Assembly: GCF_008041835.1 (NCBI RefSeq)
Contig: NZ_VRYE01000037.1
Span: 1 to 64,000 of the forward strand
Length of the DNA stretch: 64,000 nucleotides
Reading direction: 5' to 3'
From: Ectopseudomonas mendocina
Lineage (GTDB): Bacteria; Pseudomonadota; Gammaproteobacteria; Pseudomonadales; Pseudomonadaceae
Shown in pieces: positions 39,066 through 46,832 of this stretch. The translations under genes and the position numbers were made by a program. Below the pieces are notes generated by a model. The model saw nothing but the letters and a program-made list of their open reading frames with translations. It searched no databases and was not told the origin of the DNA. Positions within the stretch are counted from its first letter, which is position 1. Each line of letters starts with the position of its first letter.

Positions 39066-40082
39066 TTACACCATCTCCTCGCCACCCTTGCCGCCAAGCA
39101 CGATCTCGCCGGCCTCGGCCATACGGCGGGCAATGGTAAGAATTTCCTTCTGCGCCGCTTCCACATCGCTGACCCGCACCGGCCCCTTGGCCTCCAGGTC
39201 GTCGCGCAGCAGCTCGGCAGCGCGCTTGGACATGTTCTTGAACACCTTGTCCTTGATCGCGTCATCGGCCCCTTTGAGTGCCAGCACCAGCACTTCGGAG
39301 GAGACCTCGCGCATCAGCGCCTGGATGCCACGGTCGTCGACATCGGCCAGGTTGTCGAAGACGAACATCAGGTCTTCGATCTGTGTCGACAGGTCTTCGT
39401 CCACTTCGCGGATGGAGTCCATCAGTTGACCTTCCACCGAGCTGTCGAGGAAGTTCATGATGTCCGCCGCACGCTTGACGCCGCCCATGGCGGCGCGCGT
39501 GGCATTGGCGCTGCCGGAGAACTGTTTCTCGAGAATCTGGTTGAGCTCCTTCAGCGCGGCCGGCTGCACGGTGTTCAGCGACGACACCCGCAGAACGATG
39601 TCCAAGCGTACCTTGTGATCGAAGTGACTGAGCACCTCGGCCGCCTGGTCCGGGTCGAGGTAGGCGACGACGATGGCCTGAATCTGCGGGTGCTCGTAGC
39701 GAATCACATCGGCAACGGCACGCGGCTCCATCCATTTCAGGCTGTCCAGGCCACTGGTGCTGCCGCCCAGCAGGATGCGGTCGATCAGATTACCGGCCTT
39801 GTCCTCACCCAACGCAGAGGTGAGCATCTTGCGGATGTAGGCATCGGAGCCGACACCGAGGCTGGTCTGGTCGCCGACGATCTCGACGAACTCACCCATC
39901 ACCTGCTTGACCTGCTCGCGGTGGATATTGCGCATGCCGGCCATGGCGACGCCGACGCGCTGTACTTCCTTCGGCCCGAGGTGGCGCAGCACCTGCGCGG
40001 CATCGGTCTCGCCCAGCGAGAGCAGGAGAACGGCGGCCTTGTCGACCTTGCTAAGCTTGGTAGCGGTACGATTATCACTCAT
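39066..40082 (-). CDS. fliG: FliG, C-ring rotor protein
   Basis: 338 residues with three FliG domains; the middle EHPQ motif is at YEHPQIQAIVVAYL, and the C-terminal torque helix is LKGADDAIKDKVFKNMSKRA with the charged residues that meet MotA/MotC. Its start overlaps the fliF stop by eight bases. Confidence 0.97.
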   Translation of the reverse strand: MSDNRTATKLSKVDKAAVLLLSLGETDAAQVLRHLGPKEVQRVGVAMAGMRNIHREQVKQVMGEFVEIVGDQTSLGVGSDAYIRKMLTSALGEDKAGNLIDRILLGGSTSGLDSLKWMEPRAVADVIRYEHPQIQAIVVAYLDPDQAAEVLSHFDHKVRLDIVLRVSSLNTVQPAALKELNQILEKQFSGSANATRAAMGGVKRAADIMNFLDSSVEGQLMDSIREVDEDLSTQIEDLMFVFDNLADVDDRGIQALMREVSSEVLVLALKGADDAIKDKVFKNMSKRAAELLRDDLEAKGPVRVSDVEAAQKEILTIARRMAEAGEIVLGGKGGEEMV

Positions 40083-41859
40083 CGGCGTTGATCCACTCTT
40101 TGACGACCTGGGCGACGCGGCCAGGATCTTCCGCCACCAGACTCTTGATGGCGTTCAGCTGTGCATCATACCCCTCACTGGGGCTCGGCAACATGATGCT
40201 CTGCGGCCCGCCAAGGCTGACGCGATCATCGGACAGCCCGCCATCCAGCCCCGCCATCTCGCCCAGTTCCACATCGCCAGCACCGGCCAGCTCCTTGCCT
40301 TTGGCGCCGCCAGTGATGTTGTTGAGCACCGGACGCAGTACACCGAAGACCAGCACCAGGATGAACAGCACGCCGAGCACCTGCTTGACGATGTCCCAGA
40401 ACCAGGGCTGGGTGTAGAACGGAATATCAGGGATCTCCTCGCCCAGCGAGGTGGTGAAGGCCGTATTGATCACGCTGACGCTATCGCCGCGACTGGCATC
40501 GAAGCCCACCGAGTCCTGCACCAGACGGGTAAAGCGCGCCAGGTCATCGGCTGTCCACGGCACCCGGGTGGTTTCACCCGTTGCCGGGTCGATGCGCACC
40601 TGATCATCCACCACGACCGCGACCGACAGGCGGCGCAGACGCCCCTGCTGTTGACGGGTGTAGCTGATGGAGCGATCCAGTTCGAAGTTGCGCGTCGATT
40701 GCTCGCGCTTGTCCGCCGGGTACGGTGCCAGCATCGGCTGGCCAGTCACCGGGTCGGTGATCTGCTGACCATTGGCATCGACCAGCGGCTGCCCCGGCGC
40801 CACCGGACCTGCCGGAGCAGCCGCACCGGCGGCCTGCTGCGGCGCGGCGGCAGGCCCTGGCGGCTGATTGGACAGCGCGCCAGGCACGCCCTGCGGCGGC
40901 AGGCTGCTCTGACGCTGCTCATTGACCTGCTGCTCGCTGCGCAGCGCCGGTTGGTCAGGGTTGAACATCTCCGAAGTGGACTCGACCGAACTGAAATCCA
41001 CATCAGCCGAGACTTCCGCCTTGTAACGGCCGGTACCCAGCACAGGCTGCAAAATGTTGTGCACACGCTGGGTGAACAAGGTTTCCATGCGGCGGGTGTA
41101 GTCGAACTGCTTGCCAGCCATGGTCAGCTCGGACAGCTCCTGCTGATCGGAGAGCAGATTGCCCTTCTGATCCACCACGGTGACCTGGCCTTTGTCCAGC
41201 TCGGGCACGCTGGTCGCCACTAGATTGACGATGGCCATCACCTGGCTGGGCTCCAATGCACGCCCCGGATAGAGTTCGACCAGAACCGAGGCAGACGGCT
41301 TACGTTCGTCACGCACGAACACCGACGCCTTGGGCATGGCCAGGTGTACACGCGCCGCCTTGACGTTATTGAGGCTGGCAACAGTACGCGCCAGTTCGCC
41401 TTCTAAACCACGGCGATAGCGGGTCGCCTCCATGAACTGGCTGGTACCCAGCCCCTGCTCACGGTCGAGAATTTCAAAACCGACACTGTTATCCGTCGGT
41501 GCCACGCCGACAGCGGCCAGACGCAGCCGCGCGCGCGCCAGATCATCAGCTTTGACCAGCAGAGCACCGGAGTTGGGTTCGATGGTGTAATCGATACCGG
41601 ATGCCGTCAGGGTTTCGATCACCTGGGTTGCATCCATGCCGTTGAGGCTGCCATAGAGCGGGCGATAGTCCGGCTGCTGCGACCAGAGCACCACGGCAAA
41701 ACCGATAGCCACGCTGGCAGCCAGACCGACCAACAGGCCGAGCTGACGCAGCACCGACATCTCGGCGAGGTTTTCCAGGAAGCTAAGGCCCAGCAGGGGC
41801 TTCTTCGGCTCGCCTGACTCGGCCTTGGCCGGTACGTTTGCTACTGCTGCTTCAGCCAT
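40075..41859 (-). CDS. fliF: FliF, MS-ring protein
   Basis: 594 residues with two membrane helices (about 40-58 and 465-485), ring-building motifs between them (GLGTSQFMEATRYRRGLEGE), a low-complexity Pro/Ala/Gln-rich periplasmic loop near 315-360 (GPAAAPQQAAGAAAPAGP), and the cytoplasmic FliG-binding tail at the C-terminus. It seeds basal body assembly. Confidence 0.97.
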   Translation of the reverse strand: MAEAAVANVPAKAESGEPKKPLLGLSFLENLAEMSVLRQLGLLVGLAASVAIGFAVVLWSQQPDYRPLYGSLNGMDATQVIETLTASGIDYTIEPNSGALLVKADDLARARLRLAAVGVAPTDNSVGFEILDREQGLGTSQFMEATRYRRGLEGELARTVASLNNVKAARVHLAMPKASVFVRDERKPSASVLVELYPGRALEPSQVMAIVNLVATSVPELDKGQVTVVDQKGNLLSDQQELSELTMAGKQFDYTRRMETLFTQRVHNILQPVLGTGRYKAEVSADVDFSSVESTSEMFNPDQPALRSEQQVNEQRQSSLPPQGVPGALSNQPPGPAAAPQQAAGAAAPAGPVAPGQPLVDANGQQITDPVTGQPMLAPYPADKREQSTRNFELDRSISYTRQQQGRLRRLSVAVVVDDQVRIDPATGETTRVPWTADDLARFTRLVQDSVGFDASRGDSVSVINTAFTTSLGEEIPDIPFYTQPWFWDIVKQVLGVLFILVLVFGVLRPVLNNITGGAKGKELAGAGDVELGEMAGLDGGLSDDRVSLGGPQSIMLPSPSEGYDAQLNAIKSLVAEDPGRVAQVVKEWINADE

Positions 41860-41869
41860 GAATCAATCC

Positions 41870-42199
41870 TCAGACCGGCATCTGCATGATGTCTTGATAA
41901 GCCTGGACCAGCTTGTTACGCACCTGGGTCATGGCCTGGAAGGATACGCTGGCTTTCTGCGAGGCGATCATCACGTCGGTCAAATCGACGCCGCTCTGGC
42001 CCATCTCGAAGGCAGTGGCGAGCTTGTTGGAGGCCTGCTGGGTCTCGTTGACCTTGTTCACCGCCTGGCCGAGCATTTCCGAGAAACTCGGCGCCCCCGG
42101 CGCCGGCTCGCTCGCAACAGGCTTCTGACGCGCCATGGCCTCAGCCTGCATGGAACGCATTTCCAGCATCAAGCGATTGAATTCGACACCCTGGCTCAT
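41870..42199 (-). CDS. fliE: FliE, MS-ring/rod junction protein
   Basis: 109 residues starting [18 protein letters not shown] and ending with the conserved [20 protein letters not shown] segment. It connects the MS ring to the rod and starts the fliEFGHIJ operon. GGAGG lies five bases before this ATG; a longer frame to 42271 would run through the promoter. Confidence 0.96.
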   Translation of the reverse strand: MSQGVEFNRLMLEMRSMQAEAMARQKPVASEPAPGAPSFSEMLGQAVNKVNETQQASNKLATAFEMGQSGVDLTDVMIASQKASVSFQAMTQVRNKLVQAYQDIMQMPV

Positions 42200-42251
42200 C
42201 ACATCCTCCACTGCCCGCTTTTTGACACTAGCGGCGCTATGCAGGGGTATT

Positions 42252-42267
42252 TGCAACAAGGGTGCCA
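42252..42267 (-). promoter_or_regulatory. Sigma-54 promoter for fliEFGHIJ
   Basis: Minus-strand TGGCACCCTTGTTGCA has one mismatch to TGGCACG-N4-TTGCW. The start would fall near 42241, leaving a short leader before fliE. fliE is RpoN/FleR-controlled in P. aeruginosa. Confidence 0.85.
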
Positions 42268-42321
42268 ACAAAGCGGCTTATGGGAATCAGATCGGGAACA
42301 CGCAGATAGATGGGGTAGCCA

Positions 42322-42350
42322 CCGTCATCCCCGCGAAGGCGGGGACCCAG
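42322..42350. repeat. CCCCGCGAAGGCGGGG palindrome at the 3' end of the GIY-YIG gene
   Basis: CCGTCATCCCCGCGAAGGCG and onward folds as TCCCCGC-GAAG-GCGGGGA (42328-42345). It forms the last codons (GSPPSRG) and stop of the GIY-YIG gene, and the same sequence recurs upstream of that gene at 42811-42840. Confidence 0.85.
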
Positions 42351-42654
42351 CAGCAAGAGACGAATCACCAACAATCTCCGACCAGAGATCCTGCCATTGC
42401 GGATTTCGCTCTTCGATCAGGCGCAGCTTCCAAGCACGATTCCATTTCTTGATCGCCTTCTCCCTGGCTATCGCGCCACTCATACTTTCATGCTGCTCGT
42501 ACCACACCAGCAACTTCACGCCATAGCGGAGTGTAAAGCCCTCAACGACCCCCTCTCTATGCTGCCAGACACGCTGCAGCAGATCCGCTGTAACTCCGGT
42601 ATAGAGCGTGCCATTACGCTGACTGGCCATAATGTAAACGGCGGGTTGTTTCAT
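42325..42654 (-). CDS. Small GIY-YIG nuclease-domain protein
   Basis: 109 residues forming one GIY-YIG domain: VYIMASQRNGTLYTGVT supplies the GIY and YIG (here YTG) strands, with catalytic Arg in LQRVWQHR and Glu in AREKAIKKWNRAWK; the family signature EERNPQWQDL follows. No separate DNA-binding domain is present. I use the ATG at 42654 (MKQPAVYIMAS); 17 further upstream codons look unrelated. Repeats lie at both gene ends. The family has been linked to single-stranded DNA cleavage in Neisseria; activity here is inference. Confidence 0.88.
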   Translation of the reverse strand: MKQPAVYIMASQRNGTLYTGVTADLLQRVWQHREGVVEGFTLRYGVKLLVWYEQHESMSGAIAREKAIKKWNRAWKLRLIEERNPQWQDLWSEIVGDSSLAAGSPPSRG

Positions 42655-42768
42655 GCTGCAGTCCTTTGCAGATTGGGCCCTCGATAGGTATGAAGGCCTA
42701 TTCATCGATCGATTTAGGCCCGAACGAAAAAATCGCTCCTACAAGCCAGGACAACCTTAGCACCGCGG

Positions 42769-42840
42769 CTGGATCCCCGCCTTCGCGGGGATGACCTCGG
42801 GTTTTCTATCGCCGTCATCCCCGCGAAGGCGGGGACCCAG
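42769..42840. repeat. Inverted pair of CCCCGCCTTCGCGGGG palindromes upstream of GIY-YIG gene
   Basis: GGATCCCCGCCTTCGCGGGG at 42770-42789 (extending to GATGAC) and GTCATCCCCGCGAAGGCGGG at 42814-42833 are two palindromes facing each other across about 20 bases. The same unit is at 42322-42350. The pair lies between fleR and the GIY-YIG gene and could also stop fleR transcription. Confidence 0.85.
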
Positions 42841-42871
42841 GAAACCCTATCAGCCACCCCGCCCCACCGCA

Positions 42872-42905
42872 CAGCTCAGCTCAGCTCAGCTCAGCTCAGC
42901 TCAGC
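42872..42905. repeat. CAGCT pentanucleotide microsatellite after fleR
   Basis: Nearly seven exact copies of CAGCT (34 bases) end five bases before the fleR stop on the downstream side. It is outside the coding frame but within the fleR 3' transcript; five-base units could slip during replication. Confidence 0.9.
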
Positions 42906-42909
42906 AAAA

Positions 42910-44325
42910 CTAACTGGCGTACAGATACGCCTCGACATCCATCCCGGCATCACGCATCTGCGCCAGCTTGTAGCGCAGGGTGCGCGGGCTGATCCCCAGG
43001 CGTTCGGCGGCCTCCTTGCGGCGACCGCGCTCGGCACGCAGGGTATCGATGATCACCTGAAACTCACGACGGCGAAGGTCCTCGCCCAGCGCGCCGGCAT
43101 CGACCGCACTCGGCGACTCGACCGGCTGCGTCATCGGCGGGGCCATACTCGGCACCACAGCCAGGTGCGGCACGGCGCTCTGCACCGTCTGACCTATGGG
43201 TGCGTGCAGGCACAGATCCTGCGCCTGAATCACCCCGCCCTGCTGCAGAATCAGTGCACGTTGAATGGCGTTGTCCAGCTCACGCACGTTGCCCGGCCAC
43301 TGATGCTGCACCAGGCACTGCGCGGCCGATTCTGACAAGCGCACCGGCGCCTGATTCATTTTTTTGACGTGCTTGGCCAGCAGCCGCTCGGCCAGCGGCA
43401 GAATGTCGGCAGGCCGCTCACGCAGTGGCCGCCAGGCCAAGGGGAAGACCGACAGTCGATAATAGAGGTCCTCGCGGAAGCGTCCTGCGGCAACCTCGCT
43501 AGCCAAGTCACGGTTGCTGGTGGCCAGCACGCGAATATCCAGGTTGATTGGCTTGCGCGCGCCGACCCGTTCCACCTCACGCTCCTGCAACACACGCAAC
43601 AATTTGGCCTGCAGCCCCAGCGGCATTTCGGAAATCTCGTCGAGCAGAATGGTGCCGCCGTCAGCCAGCTCGAACTTGCCCGGCTGAGCGGTGACCGCAC
43701 CGGTGAACGCGCCCTTCTCATGCCCGAACAAAGTCGCCTCAAGCATGTTGTCGGGAATCGCCGCACAGTTGATGGCGATGAAAGGCCCGGAGGCGCGCGG
43801 CGACTGCTGATGGATATAACGCGCCAGCACCTCCTTACCGGTCCCCGACTCACCCGTGATCATCACCGTCGAATCACTCTGCGCCACGCGTGACGCCAGC
43901 TCCAGCAGCTGCACGCTGGCCGGCTCGAGCGCTACCGGACCATCGCAATCCCCCGCCGTCAATTTACCGAGAGCGTGCTTGGCCACCAGCTCCAGCAGCG
44001 TACGCGGCTCGAAGGGCTTGACCAGATAATCAGCGGCGCCCTGGCGAATGGCATCTACCGCCCTCTCTACCGCGCCGAAAGCCGTCATCAGCAATACCGG
44101 CAGTTGCGGATAACGACTACGGATCTGCGCCAGCAGTTGATGACCATCCATACCCGGCATGTTGACGTCGCTGACCACCAGCCCGAACGGCTCTTCGGTC
44201 AACGCGACCAACGCCGCCTCGGCGCAATCGACCGCCCGATAATCATGCCCGCCCAGGCACAGGGTATCGGCCAGGGCTTCGCGCAGCGCGCGGTCGTCTT
44301 CAACCAGCAGGACTTTGGCAGCCAT
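42910..44325 (-). CDS. fleR: FleR, sigma-54 response regulator
   Basis: 471 residues: receiver with Asp 53 (VVSDVNMPGMDG); AAA+ domain with Walker [13 protein letters not shown] and the sigma-54-contacting GAFTGA in [13 protein letters not shown]-terminal Fis-type helix-turn-helix (KEAAERLGISPRTLRYKL). Phosphorylated by FleS, it activates the RpoN promoters of hook and basal body genes. Three bases separate it from fleS. Confidence 0.97.
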   Translation of the reverse strand: MAAKVLLVEDDRALREALADTLCLGGHDYRAVDCAEAALVALTEEPFGLVVSDVNMPGMDGHQLLAQIRSRYPQLPVLLMTAFGAVERAVDAIRQGAADYLVKPFEPRTLLELVAKHALGKLTAGDCDGPVALEPASVQLLELASRVAQSDSTVMITGESGTGKEVLARYIHQQSPRASGPFIAINCAAIPDNMLEATLFGHEKGAFTGAVTAQPGKFELADGGTILLDEISEMPLGLQAKLLRVLQEREVERVGARKPINLDIRVLATSNRDLASEVAAGRFREDLYYRLSVFPLAWRPLRERPADILPLAERLLAKHVKKMNQAPVRLSESAAQCLVQHQWPGNVRELDNAIQRALILQQGGVIQAQDLCLHAPIGQTVQSAVPHLAVVPSMAPPMTQPVESPSAVDAGALGEDLRRREFQVIIDTLRAERGRRKEAAERLGISPRTLRYKLAQMRDAGMDVEAYLYAS

Positions 44326-44328
44326 GGA

Positions 44329-45543
44329 TTACTCCTGATTCGAGTGAGGCGCTGCATCAAGCAGCGGCAAAGAAACGATGGCGCAGGTGCCACGACCTGC
44401 ACGTGATTGCAGCAGCAACTGGCCCTGATGAGCACGCGCCACCGCCTTGACCACCGCCAGGCCCAGGCCGGTGCCGGTGGTCTTGGTGGTGAAGAAGGGC
44501 TCGCCCAGGCGCGCCAGAGTTTCCTGGCTCATACCCGGTCCGTTATCGCTGACGCATAGCCGTAACTGGCCACCGCGGCGATACAGATGAATCTTCAGAC
44601 GCGCATCGCGCCCGGCAGCCTGAATGGCGTTGTCGATCAGATTGAGGACGGTGCCGACCAGCGTGTCGCGGTTGCACAGCAGCTCGCCGTCGCGCACATC
44701 GCACTGCCAGCGCACAGCCATATCGCCCACATGCGCGTCGGCAGCCGCACGCAGCGCATCGAACAGGGCCGACGGCGCCAGACGATCCGGCAATGGCAGC
44801 TCGCCCCGGGCGAAGATCAGCATGTCGCGCACCTGGTTTTCCAACTCGTGCAGCCGCTCCTTCAAGCGCCCGGCGAAGCGCTGCTGCTGTTCGGCCGGCA
44901 GTACCTGTTCATTGAGGTGGCTTGCATAGAGCAACGCAGCGGAAAGCGGTGTACGGATCTGATGGGCCAGGGAAGCGACCATGCGCCCCAGCGCCGATAG
45001 GCGCTCATGGCGAGAGAGCTGATCCTGCAGGCGACGGGTTTCCGTCAGATCCGTAAGTAGTACCAGCTGTCCCGGCTCGCCATGCAGGGATCGGGTGGCG
45101 ATAGATAGACGGCGGCCGTCGCGCATGGAAATTTCGTGGCCATCGTCTTCGCGCGGAGCGAAGTTGCGGGCAATTACCTGACGCCAAAGCATGCCCACCA
45201 GCGGCTGGCCGAGCAGCGCGCGCGCCACGGGGTTGGCTTCACGTACGACACCCTGACCATCGATGACGATCACGCCACCGGGTAGCAGATCCAGCAGGCT
45301 CTGCAGGCGATGGGCCAGACGTTCCTTCTCCGCCAGTTCCTGCATGCGCTGTGCACTGACCAGCGCCAGTTGCCCCTTCAGCTCATTGACCCGCGCCTCA
45401 AGCAGGCTGTAGGACTCGCTGAGCTGATTGGACATCTGATTGAACAGGGCAAAGGCCTGCTCCAGTCCTGCACGGCTGGCTTGTTCGAGCGGTGCGGAGC
45501 CGTTTGGCTCGGCTGACTCGGTAGGACGAAGGTTGGCTTCCAT
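44329..45543 (-). CDS. fleS: FleS, sensor kinase of the flagellar cascade
   Basis: 404 residues without a membrane helix, so cytoplasmic. Coiled N-terminus, PAS domain (LLDLLPGGVIVIDGQGVV), His kinase box ASLAHQIRTPLSAALLYAS, and HATPase boxes (LNLIDNAIQAAG, DNGPGMSQETL, GTGLGLAVVK). It phosphorylates FleR. Confidence 0.95.
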   Translation of the reverse strand: MEANLRPTESAEPNGSAPLEQASRAGLEQAFALFNQMSNQLSESYSLLEARVNELKGQLALVSAQRMQELAEKERLAHRLQSLLDLLPGGVIVIDGQGVVREANPVARALLGQPLVGMLWRQVIARNFAPREDDGHEISMRDGRRLSIATRSLHGEPGQLVLLTDLTETRRLQDQLSRHERLSALGRMVASLAHQIRTPLSAALLYASHLNEQVLPAEQQQRFAGRLKERLHELENQVRDMLIFARGELPLPDRLAPSALFDALRAAADAHVGDMAVRWQCDVRDGELLCNRDTLVGTVLNLIDNAIQAAGRDARLKIHLYRRGGQLRLCVSDNGPGMSQETLARLGEPFFTTKTTGTGLGLAVVKAVARAHQGQLLLQSRAGRGTCAIVSLPLLDAAPHSNQE

Positions 45544-45595
45544 CTGCTTCTCTCGTACGACGTACCGTCAGAAGACGGTCAGATACAAGAGCTTT

Positions 45596-45611
45596 AGCAA
45601 TCCCCGTGCCT
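45596..45611 (-). promoter_or_regulatory. Sigma-54 promoter for fleSR
   Basis: Minus-strand AGGCACGGGGATTGCT matches TGGCACG-N4-TTGCW except for the first base. It is about 52 bases upstream of the fleS ATG and just downstream of the fleQ terminator, as expected for a FleQ/RpoN target. Confidence 0.85.
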
Positions 45612-45640
45612 ACTTTTTTGTTCTTATTTTTCAATAGGTT

Positions 45641-45680
45641 GAAAAAGAGAAGCCGAAGCTTGCGTCAAAGCTCCGGCTTT
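45641..45680 (-). terminator. Rho-independent terminator of fleQ
   Basis: Reading the minus strand, AAGCCGGAGCTT (45668-45679) pairs with AAGCTTCGGCTT (45650-45661) around TGACGC, one mismatch, followed by CTCTTTTTC. It serves fleQ but now lies about 1.1 kb after the fleQ stop because of the tandem array. The array boundary (45673) is inside its first arm. Confidence 0.85.
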
Positions 45681-46832
45681 CTTTGCGGCGTTAGGGATGT
45701 TCTGAAAAAGTTACTTACCGTCACTCCCGCGAAGGCGGGAGCCCAGGAGTTTCGCAGGTTCTGGATTCCCGCCTGCGCGGGAATGACGAGTTTTCCAGAG
45801 TTTCCTTAGCCTGAGGCTGAGGAATCAATCCTCTTCCTGACCATCCTCTTCGCGGCGGCTCATACCGTACTTGCGCATCTTCTCCACCAGGGTGGTACGG
45901 CGAACCGGCTTTCTTTGCGGCGTTACGGATGTTCTGAAAAAGTTACTTACCGTCACTCCCGCGAAGGCGGGAGCCCAGGAGTTTCGAAGGTTCTGGATTC
46001 CCGCCTGCGCGGGAATGACGAGTTTTCCAGAGTTTCCTTAGCCTGAGGCTGAGGAATCAATCCTCGTCCTGACCATCCTCTTCGCGGCGACTCATACCGT
46101 ACTTGCGCATCTTCTCCACCAGGGTGGTACGGCGAACCGGCTTTCTTTGCGGCGTTAGGGATGTTCTGAAAAAGTTACTTACCGTCACTCCCGCGAAGGC
46201 GGGAGCCCAGGAGTTTCGAAGGTTCTGGATTCCCGCCTGCGCGGGAATGACGAGTTTTCCAGAGTTTCCTTAGCCTGAGGCTAAGGAATCAATCCTCTTC
46301 CTGACCATCCTCTTCGCGGCGACTCATACCGTGCTTGCGCATCTTCTCCACCAGGGTGGTACGGCAAACCGGCTTTCTTTGCGGCGTTAGGGATGTTCTG
46401 AAAAAGTTACTTACCGTCACTCCCACGAAGGCGGGAGCCCAGGAGTTTCGCAGGTTCTGGATTCCCGCCTGCGCGGGAATGACGAGTTTTCCAGAGTTTC
46501 CTTAGCCTGAGGCTGAGGAATCAATCCTCTTCCTGACCATCCTCTTCGCGGCGACTCATACCGTACTTGCGCATCTTCTCCACCAGGGTGGTACGGCAAA
46601 CCGGCTTTCTTTGCGGCGTTACGGATGTTCTGAAAAAGTTACTTACCGTCACTCCCGCGAAGGCGGGAGCCCAGGAGTTTCGCAGATTCTGGATTCCCGC
46701 CTGCGCGGGAATGACGAGTTTTCCAGAGTTTCCTTAGCCTGAGGCTGAGGAATCAATCCTCGTCCTGACCATCCTCTTCGCGGCGACTCATGCCGTACTT
46801 GCGCATTTTCTCGACCAGGGTGGTGCGGCGAA
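45673..46832. repeat. Five tandem 232-bp units carrying the fleQ 3' end
   Basis: Units start with CCGGCTTTCTTTGCGGCG at 45673, 45905, 46137, 46369 and 46601, period exactly 232. Each holds a paired palindrome (for unit one 45717-45789, including a perfect ATTCCC-N8-GGGAAT at 45765-45784) and then about 80 bases equal to the fleQ 3' end (last ~26 codons and stop, minus strand). The fifth unit is the real fleQ end. Units A-D differ from fleQ mostly at third codon positions. The 1.2-kb fleS-fleQ gap holds no other gene. Confidence 0.95.

Noticed and set aside
45606-45809. Short frames ending WIPACAGMT across the repeats
   Set aside because: These are translations of the palindromic repeat and occur wherever it does; not genes.
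45673-46832. CRISPR-like array
   Set aside because: Units are 232 bases with no variable spacers, contain coding-derived DNA, and no cas genes are near.
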